Positions 31,642 to 40,092 of a stretch of DNA of 64,000 nt are shown one piece after another. Each line of letters begins with the position of its first letter. Position 1 is the stretch's first letter. The position numbers and the translations under genes are program-made. The stretch lies in NCBI GenBank assembly GCA_965221375.1, contig OZ244883.1:558001-622000 (forward strand), written 5' to 3'. Origin of the DNA: Poriferisulfidus sp965221375. GTDB lineage: Bacteria > Pseudomonadota > Gammaproteobacteria > Poriferisulfidales > Poriferisulfidaceae. Under the pieces are notes generated by a model that saw nothing but the letters and a program-made list of their open reading frames with translations, was not told the origin of the DNA and ran no database searches.

Positions 31642-32015
31642 TGCTTGAAGCTACAACTCTCGCCAGCGGAATACTCCAGGCGAGCGAGACGGTCAGTCTG
31701 GGACTGTCGGCAGCGGCGGACGTCGCGGCCGCGGGCCCGTCCTTCCTGAACATGTTTACCGTGTTCGTGCTGGCCTGTTTTGTGGGATTTTATGTGGTAT
31801 GGAGCGTGACTCCGGCGTTGCATTCACCGTTGCTTGCGGTGACCAACGCCATTTCTTCCGTCATTATCGTCGGCGGCCTGTTGGCCGCGGGTCCGGCCGA
31901 GTTGGACTTCTCCAGTCTGATGGGCTTTATCGCCGTAACGCTGGCTTCGGTCAATATCTTCGGCGGATTTCTCGTGACCCAGCGCATGCTGGCGATGTTT
32001 AAGAAAAAACAGTAA
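31638..32015 (+). CDS. pntAB: NAD(P) transhydrogenase subunit alpha part 2 (membrane part)
   Basis: 125 residues with three hydrophobic segments (FLNMFTVFVLACFVGFYVVW, SVIIVGGLLAAG and FIAVTLASVNIFGGFLV) and the short basic tail KKKQ. It carries the first helices of the proton channel (domain II). It overlaps pntAA and is followed by pntB after 18 bases. A Gly/Ala-rich hydrophilic stretch of about 30 residues precedes the first helix. Confidence 0.93.
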   Translation: MMLEATTLASGILQASETVSLGLSAAADVAAAGPSFLNMFTVFVLACFVGFYVVWSVTPALHSPLLAVTNAISSVIIVGGLLAAGPAELDFSSLMGFIAVTLASVNIFGGFLVTQRMLAMFKKKQ

Positions 32016-32033
32016 GCAGTCAGGATCGTTGTA

Positions 32034-33425
32034 ATGAGCACCAGTTTGACCGGTTTTGCATATTTGATCGCCGCCGTATTTTTCATTATGGCGTTGCGCG
32101 GACTGTCGTCGCCGACTTCGGCACGGCAAGGCAATGTGATGGGCATCCTCGGCATGATTATTGCCGTCGTGACCACCTTGCTCGATCCGGAAGTGATCAA
32201 CTACGAAATTATCTTGGCGGGGATTGTTGTCGGTGGCGCCATCGGCACGATTGTTGCCTTCCGTATCAATATGACCGCGCTGCCACAGCTGGTGGCGGCA
32301 TTCCACTCACTGGTCGGAATGGCGGCCGTACTGGTCGCGATTGCGGCGTTTTATCATCCGGAAGCCTACGGCATTGGCACACTGGGTAATATCGGCACCG
32401 GATCACTGATCGAGATGAGTCTGGGGGCGGCGATCGGAGCGATTACGTTCTCGGGTTCCGTGGTGGCATTCGCCAAACTGCAGGGATTGGTCAGCGGTAA
32501 CCCGGTGGTGTTTCCGGGCCAGCACCCGCTGAATGCGGTTATTGGCCTAGTCATCGTCGGCGGCATCGTCGCGCTGGTGATGGGCCAGGATCCGACCGTA
32601 TTCTGGGTGATTATCGCCCTGGCATTCCTGATTGGTTTCCTGATTATTATTCCGATCGGAGGCGCCGACATGCCGGTCGTGGTGTCTATGCTGAATTCCT
32701 ATTCGGGCTGGGCCGCCTGCGGGATTGGCTTTACGCTCAGCAACATGGCGCTGATTATTACCGGTGCCTTGGTGGGCTCTTCCGGTGCGATTCTGAGTTA
32801 CATCATGTGCAAAGGCATGAATCGCTCCATTTTCAACGTACTGCTGGGAGGCTTCGGCGGCGAGACGGTGGTCGGTGCCGCGCAACAGGGTGGTGCCAGT
32901 CGCTCGGTGAAGCAGGGCAGCGCCGACGATGCGGCCTTCATCATGAGTAACGCCAATACGGTGATTGTGGTCCCCGGCTATGGCATGGCAGTGGCGCAGG
33001 CGCAGCACGCATTGCGGGAAATGGCGGACCTGCTCAAGGAAAAAGGTGTGGCGGTCAAATATGCGATCCACCCGGTGGCCGGACGTATGCCTGGGCACAT
33101 GAACGTGTTGCTGGCGGAAGCTTCGGTGCCGTATGACGAGGTGTTCGAACTCGAAGAGATCAACCATGAATTTTCCACGGCGGATGTGGCCTTTGTGATT
33201 GGCGCCAACGATGTGACCAATCCATTGGCGAAAACCGACCCGACCAGCCCCATCTACGGCATGCCCATTCTGGATGTTGAAAAGGCGGCGACTACCCTGT
33301 TCATTAAACGCTCGCTGGGTTCGGGTTATGCCGGTGTGGACAACGAATTGTTCTTCCGCGACAAAACCATGATGCTGTTCGGTGATGCGAAGAAAATGAC
33401 CGAAGAGATCGTGCAGGCGCTATAG
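32034..33425 (+). CDS. pntB: NAD(P) transhydrogenase subunit beta
   Basis: 463 residues. The N-terminal half is a multi-helix membrane domain (domain II). The C-terminal half is the NADP-binding domain III, with VPGYGMAVAQAQHALREM, HPVAGRMPGHMNVLLAEA and GANDVTNPLA, all typical of PntB. It completes the proton-translocating transhydrogenase encoded by the operon. Confidence 0.96.
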   Translation: MSTSLTGFAYLIAAVFFIMALRGLSSPTSARQGNVMGILGMIIAVVTTLLDPEVINYEIILAGIVVGGAIGTIVAFRINMTALPQLVAAFHSLVGMAAVLVAIAAFYHPEAYGIGTLGNIGTGSLIEMSLGAAIGAITFSGSVVAFAKLQGLVSGNPVVFPGQHPLNAVIGLVIVGGIVALVMGQDPTVFWVIIALAFLIGFLIIIPIGGADMPVVVSMLNSYSGWAACGIGFTLSNMALIITGALVGSSGAILSYIMCKGMNRSIFNVLLGGFGGETVVGAAQQGGASRSVKQGSADDAAFIMSNANTVIVVPGYGMAVAQAQHALREMADLLKEKGVAVKYAIHPVAGRMPGHMNVLLAEASVPYDEVFELEEINHEFSTADVAFVIGANDVTNPLAKTDPTSPIYGMPILDVEKAATTLFIKRSLGSGYAGVDNELFFRDKTMMLFGDAKKMTEEIVQAL

Positions 33426-33430
33426 GCTGA

Positions 33431-34114
33431 TTGGACCTGCTCCTTCTTCTTGATCGGCTGCGTGAGCAGCACCCGCGCCCGCTTCGTAGCGGGCGCTTTG
33501 GTTGGTGGCCGGCGCGCAGCGCCTTCGAAGTCATGGTCGGGGCAATCCTGACGCAGAATACCGCGTGGACCAATGTCGAGAAATCAATCGCGCGCCTGCG
33601 GGAAGCGCAATGTTTGGAGGTCGAGGCCATTTTGCGCCTCAAGCCGCGACAACTGGCCGAATTGATTCGCCCGTCGGGCTATTACAACATCAAGCAAAAG
33701 CGCTTGCGGGCGCTGTGTCACTGGTATCAAGAACAAGGCCCATTACGTCGCCTGCAGCGCCGTGAGACGGCCAGCTTGCGCGAAGAACTGCTGGCAGTCC
33801 ACGGTGTCGGGCCTGAGACTGCGGATGACATCCTGCTGTATGCGCTCCGGCGTCCTGTTTTTGTGGTGGACGCCTATACGAAACGTTTGCTGACACGCCT
33901 TGGCCTCGTGCCTGAAAAAGTCTCTTACGAGGAGATGCGCTATCTGTTTGAACAGGCGCTGCCAACGGACCCAAACTTGTATGACGAATATCATGCGCGA
34001 ATCGTGCTGCACGGCAAATACATTTGTCAGTCGCGCTCGCCGCGTTGCGAGTCGTGCCAACTGCAGCCCCAATGCACCTATGGTCAAGTACACGCATTGA
34101 AACCGCTCGCGTAA
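33431..34114 (+). CDS. Endonuclease III-related protein (HhH-GPD, COG2231 type)
   Basis: 227 residues from a TTG start 5 bases after pntB. Helix-hairpin-helix GPD glycosylase fold: ILTQNTAWTNVEKSI, the hairpin VHGVGPETADDILLYAL, the catalytic-Asp segment VVDAYTKRLL, and a C-terminal 4Fe-4S motif (C-x6-C-x2-C-x5-C from ICQS to QCTYG). The position of the Lys used by bifunctional endonuclease III (GVGRKTA) holds Glu (GVGPETA), so an AP-lyase step of the usual type is unlikely; this is normal for COG2231. It probably acts in base-excision repair of an unknown lesion. Confidence 0.85.
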   Translation: MDLLLLLDRLREQHPRPLRSGRFGWWPARSAFEVMVGAILTQNTAWTNVEKSIARLREAQCLEVEAILRLKPRQLAELIRPSGYYNIKQKRLRALCHWYQEQGPLRRLQRRETASLREELLAVHGVGPETADDILLYALRRPVFVVDAYTKRLLTRLGLVPEKVSYEEMRYLFEQALPTDPNLYDEYHARIVLHGKYICQSRSPRCESCQLQPQCTYGQVHALKPLA

Positions 34115-34172
34115 ATCAAACGATTCGTTCCTGCCCAGACTGAATTAGAGGTTTCTTCCTACTCTTTATAAG

Positions 34173-34445
34173 TCATTCTTGTAATACATCCTTGATTGTT
34201 CGTGGCACGGGTTCAGGCGGGCGAGACATTTCCGCGAAGACGTCCAGACGGTCCACGGTTTGCCACAAGTACAGAAATTGACGCAAGGAGATTTGTCCGG
34301 TGCGCTCGAACTTGGTAATGGTCGGAGCGGGCACTTTGCTGATTTCCGCGAGGATTCTGCGCGACATTTTTTTCGTTTTTCGACGTGCGCGCACGGCTTC
34401 GGCAAGTAGTTTTTGTATCTCGTACGGAGAGTAGAGCGTTATCAT
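34173..34445 (-). CDS. HipB-like XRE-family transcriptional regulator, orphan
   Basis: 90 residues. A helix-turn-helix of Cro/C1 type spans about residues 27-72 (RRILAEISKVPAPTITKFERTG then ISLRQFLYLW), with the spacing typical of HipB antitoxins. No hipA kinase gene follows on the minus strand: the next DNA is the end of the endonuclease gene on the other strand. It may therefore be a solitary regulator or the remnant of a toxin-antitoxin pair. The perfect palindrome over its predicted transcription start strongly suggests autoregulation. Confidence 0.8.
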   Translation of the reverse strand: MITLYSPYEIQKLLAEAVRARRKTKKMSRRILAEISKVPAPTITKFERTGQISLRQFLYLWQTVDRLDVFAEMSRPPEPVPRTIKDVLQE

Positions 34446-34451
34446 TCAACA

Positions 34452-34474
34452 ATCCAAATAAAGTTTATTTGGAT
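34452..34474 (-). promoter_or_regulatory. Perfect palindromic operator of the HipB-like gene
   Basis: ATCCAAATAAA and its exact reverse complement TTTATTTGGAT flank a single central base, 6 bases before the start codon. The outer ATCC/GGAT halves recall the TATCC-GGATA half-sites bound by E. coli HipB, though the spacing is longer here (15 rather than 8). It overlaps the likely transcription start. Confidence 0.65.
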
Positions 34475-34477
34475 ACT

Positions 34478-34483
34478 ATTATA
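34478..34483 (-). promoter_or_regulatory. -10 element of the HipB-like gene
   Basis: On the minus strand the sequence reads TATAAT, just upstream of the palindrome. No good -35 is visible. A further imperfect inverted repeat (TATAC/GTATA, 34513-34526) lies upstream and may be a second site. Confidence 0.5.
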
Positions 34484-34612
34484 TCAAATAAGTTGATTAT
34501 TTCTTGCTTTTATATACTATTGTATAAAATAACTAGATCGATTTTCTGAGGGTTGGAGACTGTTCGAGAGAGTTTTTGCTTCCAGCTTTTGGCGTGAAGA
34601 AGCTTTGGGATA

Positions 34613-35353
34613 CTAATCAAGTTGGATGATTTGCCCGGTGATGTCGCGGCTGTCGGTCCCCAAAAAATAAACGTAGGCAGGGGCAACCACCTCGGGGGTC
34701 GGGTAAGCGTCACCGGAGGCTCCGGGGTAATTTTGCCGGCGCAGACGGGTTTCGACTGCTCCGGGATCAATGCCGTTGACGCGAATTCGATGATCGCCGT
34801 CCAGTTCTTCTGCCAGAATCTGCACCAGTCCCTCAAGACCTGATTTCGCGACTCCATAAGCCCCCCAATAAGCGTGGCGGGCATGACGATCCAGGGCAAA
34901 AACAATGGCCGGATCAGGGGCCCGATCCAGTAAAGGCAGACAGGCCTGTGTCAATAACCACGGCGCCAGCAAATTGATGCGCATCAACTGCATCCACTCC
35001 TCGACTTCAAACAGGCGCAGTGGACGCAGACCGCCAACTAGGCCTGCATTGTTCAAGATGCCGTCCAGGCGCCCAAAGTCTGCATCAATGCGTTCGGCCA
35101 TTTTGATGTAGTCATCGGCCGTGGCGCCATTCATGTCCAGCGGATAAATCGCAGGTTCAGGGCCGCCGGCTGCCTGAATCTCGTCATAGACTTCTTCCAG
35201 GCGAGGGATGTTGCGTGCCAGCAAAACGACGGTCGCTCCTGCTTGTGCACAGGCGCAGGCCACCGCTCGGCCAATGCCGGAATTGGCTCCGGTTACCAGC
35301 ACGACGCGCTGTGCAAGCGCATCGGCTGAAGGTTGATAGGAAGTGGGGGTCAA
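34613..35353 (-). CDS. YciK-like short-chain dehydrogenase/reductase
   Basis: 246 residues from TTG 35353, which lies 8 bases after the rmuC stop; longer starts would sit inside rmuC. The cofactor loop TGANSGIGRA, the NNAG motif and the YGVAK catalytic Tyr-Lys pair are present, and the overall order resembles E. coli YciK. The catalytic Ser normally 13 residues before the Tyr is absent: the segment reads ALDRHARHAYWGAY, with Ala at that position. Activity may therefore be altered. The substrate is unknown. The gene is the last in the ubiG-gph-rmuC run. Confidence 0.82.
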   Translation of the reverse strand: MTPTSYQPSADALAQRVVLVTGANSGIGRAVACACAQAGATVVLLARNIPRLEEVYDEIQAAGGPEPAIYPLDMNGATADDYIKMAERIDADFGRLDGILNNAGLVGGLRPLRLFEVEEWMQLMRINLLAPWLLTQACLPLLDRAPDPAIVFALDRHARHAYWGAYGVAKSGLEGLVQILAEELDGDHRIRVNGIDPGAVETRLRRQNYPGASGDAYPTPEVVAPAYVYFLGTDSRDITGQIIQLD

Positions 35354-35360
35354 GATGCGA

Positions 35361-36485
35361 TCAGGAGTCGTCCTTGATGTTCGGGATTTCGCGCGGTGTT
35401 TTATCGATGGTTTCGACTTCATTGATATCTTTGCTGGGTTCAATCCCCAGCTCGCGAAACTTTCGGGTGGTGGGGAGGACACGTCGATCAAGCGTCCCGA
35501 CCATCTTGTTGAAATGATTGATATCGGTCTCCAGTGATTTTCTCAGATTTCCCATATGCTCGGCAAAACCGGCAATGCGTTCGTACAGTTCGCTCCCTAG
35601 TTGGCGAATCTGTTCGGCGTTTTCGGCGACGTTCCTTTGACTCCAGCCATACGCCACCGCGCGCAGAATGGCCATCAAACTGGCCGGAGTGGCAAGTAGC
35701 ACACGCCGGCTCATGGCGTATTCCATCAAATCGCCGTCTTGCTCCAGGGCGGCGTTCAGAAACTGATCTCCCGGCACAAACATCACCACAAAATCCAGTG
35801 ATTTGCCTTTGGCAGATTCTGTCCAGTATTCTTTTTTCGCAAGGTCCGTGACCATACTTCGCACGGCGCCAGCGAATTTCCCCAACAGAATTTGCTGTTG
35901 CTTTACGTCCGTTTCATTGTGCGCGTCCAGATAATGGCTGAGAGGGGCTTTGGCATCAATCGGCAAGACCCGATCATCGGGCAAGCGCACCACGACATCG
36001 GGGCGTCTCCCACTTGCCTGTTGTTCCTGTTCGACAAAATCCACGTGCTGGGTCATCCCCGCCAGTTCCAGGACTCGCTTGAGTGCGAGTTCTCCGTAGG
36101 AGCCCCGCACCGAAGGGCGCGCCAGCGCATGCGTCAGGCTCTGCGTTTCGCGACTGAGCTGCTGCTGTGCGGTGACGACATGCTTGAGTTGGGCCGACAA
36201 GTTGCCATAGGCCGTGTGGCGATCACGCTCGATGGTCTGGATTTGTTCCTGGGCTTTTTTGAGTGTCTCCTGCATGGGTTTCAGCGTCATCTCAAGAGAG
36301 CCCCGTTGTCGTTCGGCATTACGTTCCAGAGCTTCAACGGAAAGACTCGAAAAACTGTCCTTCAGAGTTTGCGTCAGTCGATCCAAATGTTGCTGGTCAC
36401 GGTGCTGCATCACCCAGGGAGCAATCAGAATGCCGAGCACAATGCCGAAGGCAAAGAAAAGGCCAATCCACAGCCAAACTTCCAT
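35361..36485 (-). CDS. rmuC: DNA recombination protein RmuC
   Basis: 374 residues from ATG 36485, which overlaps the end of gph. An N-terminal membrane helix (VWLWIGLFFAFGIVLGILI) is followed by a long coiled coil (about residues 40-120) and the conserved RmuC core: GSYGELALKRVLELAGM, PDVVVRLPDDRVLPIDAKAP, FVPGDQFLNAAL, and LLATPASLMAILRAVAYGW. RmuC limits inversion and rearrangement at short repeats in E. coli. The fold relates to PD-(D/E)xK nucleases (DAKAP segment). Confidence 0.93.
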   Translation of the reverse strand: MEVWLWIGLFFAFGIVLGILIAPWVMQHRDQQHLDRLTQTLKDSFSSLSVEALERNAERQRGSLEMTLKPMQETLKKAQEQIQTIERDRHTAYGNLSAQLKHVVTAQQQLSRETQSLTHALARPSVRGSYGELALKRVLELAGMTQHVDFVEQEQQASGRRPDVVVRLPDDRVLPIDAKAPLSHYLDAHNETDVKQQQILLGKFAGAVRSMVTDLAKKEYWTESAKGKSLDFVVMFVPGDQFLNAALEQDGDLMEYAMSRRVLLATPASLMAILRAVAYGWSQRNVAENAEQIRQLGSELYERIAGFAEHMGNLRKSLETDINHFNKMVGTLDRRVLPTTRKFRELGIEPSKDINEVETIDKTPREIPNIKDDS

Positions 36486-36489
36486 CAAT

Positions 36490-37152
36490 CTATTGCAACC
36501 AGTCGATGAGTTCCAGGGGATGGTCAATTGTCCCTTGGCCACCCCATTCGGAAATGTTGGCGTCAGGTGCAATGTAGCCAAAACCGGCGACAATCCCAAT
36601 CATGCCGGCGGCATCGGCGGCCTGCATGTCGCGAGGGTCGTCCCCCAGATACAGGCACTGGGCAGCAGGCACTCCCAATTCTTCGGCAGCTCTCAGCAGG
36701 GGCTGAGGGTGGGGTTTGGGATGGTTGTCAGGTCGTCGTCCAATGAGGCATCCCGGTGGTGCGGCGAAGTCAAATGCCGTCATCACGGGCCGCGCCAACT
36801 CCTCGGACTTGTTGGTCACGATGCCCCAGGGCATGTTGTGCTGAGCAAAATACTCGATCAACTCGGGCATGCCGTCGAAAAGGCGCGTGGCCTGGTAGGG
36901 TGCCCGTCCGTAGACTTCCAGAATACGGTCGACAAGCTGTTGCTCAAAAGCCTCGTCCAAATCCTTGCCGAATGCCAACTGGAGAATGGCGCGAGCGCCT
37001 TGGGAGACATGACTGCATGCTTGCTCATAAGAGACCGGAGGACGACCCTGTTCTGCGCACACGACATTCAGAGCCGGCACAATATCGCGCGCCGTATCCG
37101 CCAGGGTGCCGTCCAGATCCATAAGGACTGCCTGAATTTTCGAAGTGCTCAT
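36490..37152 (-). CDS. gph: Phosphoglycolate phosphatase (HAD family)
   Basis: 220 residues from ATG 37152, with an ATGA overlap of the ubiG stop. HAD motif I DLDGTLADT (nucleophile and general-acid Asp), motif II IVTNKS, the motif III lysine (PDNHPKPHPQP) and motif IV YLGDDPRDMQAA are all present. It removes 2-phosphoglycolate, a product of DNA repair at 3' ends and of oxygenase activity. The pairing ubiG-gph is widespread in gammaproteobacteria. Confidence 0.9.
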   Translation of the reverse strand: MSTSKIQAVLMDLDGTLADTARDIVPALNVVCAEQGRPPVSYEQACSHVSQGARAILQLAFGKDLDEAFEQQLVDRILEVYGRAPYQATRLFDGMPELIEYFAQHNMPWGIVTNKSEELARPVMTAFDFAAPPGCLIGRRPDNHPKPHPQPLLRAAEELGVPAAQCLYLGDDPRDMQAADAAGMIGIVAGFGYIAPDANISEWGGQGTIDHPLELIDWLQ

Positions 37153-37856
37153 GCCAACTGCAGATGAGCGACATAATTGATGCGAGGAGCGTGATTCAAA
37201 CGGGCGCGTTTCATTAAGGGATGCCAAAAAATGCCTCGCACGTCGGTGACGCTGAGCCCGGCGTCGCGGGCAAATCGGTCCAGTTCGGAAGGGCGAATGA
37301 AACGCTCGTACTGATGGGTGCCGGCAGGCAACAAGCCGAGCACATGTTCGGCGCCGACAATCGCAAACAAAAAGGCCGCAAGCGTGCGATTAAGAGTCGA
37401 GACAAACAGTGAACCGCCAGGCATCAGCATCTCCGCGCAATTGCGCAGCAAGACGGCCGGGTCGGGCACATGTTCAATCAATTCCATGCACGTGATGATC
37501 TGGAAATCGTGAGGGTGTTGCTGGGAGCACGTATAGACATCCTGCAGCACATACTCAATGGAGAGATTTTCCGCCTGAGCATGTTCACGCGCTTGCGCCA
37601 ATGCGGTCTTCGACAGGTCGATACCGGTGGTAATGGCGCCGCGACGGGCCAGCGCTTCGGTCAGTAGACCGCCGCCGCACCCCACATCGACGACTTTCGC
37701 CCCTTCAAGGGTGCAGAATTCCTGGACATACTCAAGGCGGGCCGAATTGATGGCGTGCAAAGCACGCATAGGGCCATCAGGGTCCCACCAGTCCAGTTCG
37801 GAACGATCGAATTTGGCCAGTTCGGCCGGATCCAGATTGGAGCGGATGTCTGCCAT
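37149..37856 (-). CDS. ubiG: Ubiquinone biosynthesis O-methyltransferase
   Basis: 235 residues. It carries out both O-methylations in ubiquinone synthesis with S-adenosylmethionine. The N-terminal FDRSELDWWDPDGPMRALHAIN signature is typical of UbiG, followed by SAM motif I VDVGCGGG, the acidic GIDLSK loop and TCMELIEHVPDP. It ends with INYVAHLQLA, the usual C-terminus. It implies a ubiquinone-based respiratory chain. Confidence 0.96.
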   Translation of the reverse strand: MADIRSNLDPAELAKFDRSELDWWDPDGPMRALHAINSARLEYVQEFCTLEGAKVVDVGCGGGLLTEALARRGAITTGIDLSKTALAQAREHAQAENLSIEYVLQDVYTCSQQHPHDFQIITCMELIEHVPDPAVLLRNCAEMLMPGGSLFVSTLNRTLAAFLFAIVGAEHVLGLLPAGTHQYERFIRPSELDRFARDAGLSVTDVRGIFWHPLMKRARLNHAPRINYVAHLQLA

Positions 37857-37862
37857 GCGCGC

Positions 37863-39053
37863 TCACAAGTCTTCAATGAATTGCGTCCAACTTTTCGCCT
37901 GGGCCGCGGTACTCTTAATTTTTCGTGCCTCCGCGAAGGCAATCAAAGCATCTTTATGGTTGTCTTGCTCGTAGGTACAGATTCCATTGAGCAGATGAAA
38001 AGGGCCCGGATCTTTGGGATTGGTGCGCAACCCCATGGACGCACTATCCGCACAACCTTTCCATTCGGCATTCTGGGCATACAGGCGGGTCAGTTTCAGC
38101 CAGTCGGAGGATTTTTGCGTCATGTTGGCAGTCTTGCGCAAGGCCGGGTACGCTTTTTTGTATTCTCGGGCTGCCATCCAGGCATCGCCCAACAACTGCC
38201 AGTGGCGTGAAGTGGACTTGATCCGCTTGTCGTTCAAGCCTTGCTCCAGTACTTGGGCAGCCAACCAGGGCACTTCCTGCAGACGCATCAATTGCGCCAG
38301 CTGCACCAAATCTTCACCGCGTGTGAGCAAGTTTTTAGAATAGGCAAGTCGCAAGACGATCAATGCTTCCGCCTCGCGGTTGCGCTGCATATGTACTTGT
38401 GCCAGTTGTTTCCAAAAAAGAGTTTGCTTGGGGAAGGCAAAGATGGCTTCCTCCAGCAACTGCTGCAGAGCTTTCCAGTCTTTGTCCTGCAGGTAAATGG
38501 AGCCTAAAAACTGGTACTGTCCCTCGCTCAATGTTTCAGCAACTCTGCGCGCGGTATCGGCATGACGCCGGGCCTGCCTCAACTGCTTGAGTTCCAAATA
38601 AGCGACGGCCAACATGAAAAAAGCGTTGGCAGTCGGCTGCTCAGCCTCCTGTACCCATGCTTCCAGATGTCGAATGGAATCCTGATATTTGCCGATTTGG
38701 CTGTACAACTGACCCAAGGTATAGCGCACGTAACTGATTCGGGCTTTTGGAATTTCAGGATTGCTCAGCACGGCTTCAAGCGGATCAATGGCTTCCCGAT
38801 AGCGCTCAAGCAGTAGCAAAAGGTCCGATTTCATCAAGAGCGTCTGGGCGCGTTCGTGATCGCTCAGCGACCGGCTCAAGAGTTGATCGGTCTTGCTCAA
38901 TGCTTTTTCGTTTTGATTGGCTTCCCGCAATTCGTGAATTTCGGTCAGGCTGCGAAACACTCTTTCCGACAAGGTCTGATTCGGCCATGCGGGATGGGCG
39001 ACGAGCAAAAAACTCAGACCGAAGCTGAAGACGGCGAAAAAACGTGCGTTCAT
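37863..39053 (-). CDS. TPR-repeat protein of the TonB2 operon
   Basis: 396 residues from ATG 39053, with ATGA overlap of the tonB stop. The N-terminal signal peptide (FFAVFSFGLSFLLVAHPAWP) points to the periplasm. The rest is helical with many tetratricopeptide-like pairs (for example AQTLLMKSDLLLLLERYREAI and RYTLGQLYSQIGKYQDSIRHLE). TPR proteins in this position (TtpB-type in Vibrio-like TonB2 clusters) support the TonB complex. It is the last gene of the operon. Confidence 0.85.
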   Translation of the reverse strand: MNARFFAVFSFGLSFLLVAHPAWPNQTLSERVFRSLTEIHELREANQNEKALSKTDQLLSRSLSDHERAQTLLMKSDLLLLLERYREAIDPLEAVLSNPEIPKARISYVRYTLGQLYSQIGKYQDSIRHLEAWVQEAEQPTANAFFMLAVAYLELKQLRQARRHADTARRVAETLSEGQYQFLGSIYLQDKDWKALQQLLEEAIFAFPKQTLFWKQLAQVHMQRNREAEALIVLRLAYSKNLLTRGEDLVQLAQLMRLQEVPWLAAQVLEQGLNDKRIKSTSRHWQLLGDAWMAAREYKKAYPALRKTANMTQKSSDWLKLTRLYAQNAEWKGCADSASMGLRTNPKDPGPFHLLNGICTYEQDNHKDALIAFAEARKIKSTAAQAKSWTQFIEDL

Positions 39054-39673
39054 TCTTCCAACTGGAACTTCAGTACGACGCGTACATCGTGGCGCGGTTG
39101 TGGTTCGCCGTCCACGACCTGGGGTTTGTATTTCCATTTCTGCACCGCTCGGATGGCGGCGCGGCTGAAGACACCGGAAGGCTCTTCGGCGACCACGCGA
39201 ACCCCGTCCGTGGCGCCTGTCGTGGTAATGGTGAAAGCAACTTCAACCCAGCCCTCCAAGCCGCGTCGGCTGGCCCGGGTCGGGTAGACCGGGGTCACGC
39301 GCAGAATGGGTACGGGGTCGCGGTTTCGGGCCCAGCCCGCCGACAGGTCACCGGTTCCGGAAATATCCAGGTTGAAGGGGGTGGCCGAGGCGAAGCCCAG
39401 GCGGCCCTGGTTGCTGCTTTGCGACTGCTGCATCGGCGGAGTCTCCGGCATTTCGGGTTTTTTCGGAGGATCCATTTTTTTCGGCATTTCGCGCTTGGTC
39501 GGCGACAGATCTTTTTCTTCCAGGCGCACGAAATTGAACTGCACCGGATCGGTCAATATGCGGGCGCCTCGGAATTCCGAGGTGATCAGGTGGTGCATGA
39601 TGGCGAACAGACTCAGAGTCGCCGCAATCGCCGCCACGGAGATAACAGGCGTGCGAATCCAGGTCCAGAGCAT
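39050..39673 (-). CDS. tonB: TonB-family energy transducer
   Basis: 207 residues. One N-terminal membrane helix (VISVAAIAATLSLFAIM), a Pro/Lys/Glu-rich spacer (MPKKMDPPKKPEMPETPP) and a C-terminal TonB domain with VTPVYPTRASRRGLEGWVEV and AAIRAVQKWKYKP. It transmits proton-motive energy from ExbB/ExbD to outer-membrane receptors, such as those for iron chelates. The short spacer is typical of TonB2-type proteins. Confidence 0.92.
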   Translation of the reverse strand: MLWTWIRTPVISVAAIAATLSLFAIMHHLITSEFRGARILTDPVQFNFVRLEEKDLSPTKREMPKKMDPPKKPEMPETPPMQQSQSSNQGRLGFASATPFNLDISGTGDLSAGWARNRDPVPILRVTPVYPTRASRRGLEGWVEVAFTITTTGATDGVRVVAEEPSGVFSRAAIRAVQKWKYKPQVVDGEPQPRHDVRVVLKFQLEE

Positions 39674-39678
39674 CGGGG

Positions 39679-40092
39679 TTAAGAGTCAGGCTGGGCAGCC
39701 AATGCGATCTTCTCCACACCTGCTTGTCGGATTTGATCCATGACTTTGACCAGCATGTCATTGCGAGAATCGCGGTCCGCCTGGATGACGACGCCCCCTT
39801 GAGGGTTTTCCGCCATCAGCCGCAAGACGTTCGCACGGATGGCTCGAACATCCACAGGCCGGTTGTTGATCCACACCTCATCAGTGGCGGTGATGCCGAT
39901 CAAAATGGAGGTTTGGCTCTGCATGACGGCGGTTTCCGCCTGGGGACGATCAATTTCCACACCCGATTCCTTAACAAAGGAGGCGGTGACGATAAAGAAG
40001 ATCAGCATGATGAAGACGATGTCGATCAGTGGAGTGATGTCCACGATCTGTTCCTCACTTTCGGAAGAGCGGCGACGACGTACGATACGCAT
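39679..40092 (-). CDS. exbD: ExbD-type biopolymer transport protein
   Basis: 137 residues. The proton-relevant Asp in the single helix is within VDITPLIDIVFIMLIFFIVTA, followed by the periplasmic domain with GVVIQADRDSRNDMLVKVMD. It forms the proton channel with ExbB. Its first codon shares one base with the exbB stop. Confidence 0.95.
   Translation of the reverse strand: MRIVRRRRSSESEEQIVDITPLIDIVFIMLIFFIVTASFVKESGVEIDRPQAETAVMQSQTSILIGITATDEVWINNRPVDVRAIRANVLRLMAENPQGGVVIQADRDSRNDMLVKVMDQIRQAGVEKIALAAQPDS

Noticed and set aside
33431..34114. Endonuclease III-like gene as inactivated, because the catalytic Lys is Glu
   Set aside because: Glu at this place is usual for the COG2231 family; the Asp and iron-sulfur Cys are kept.
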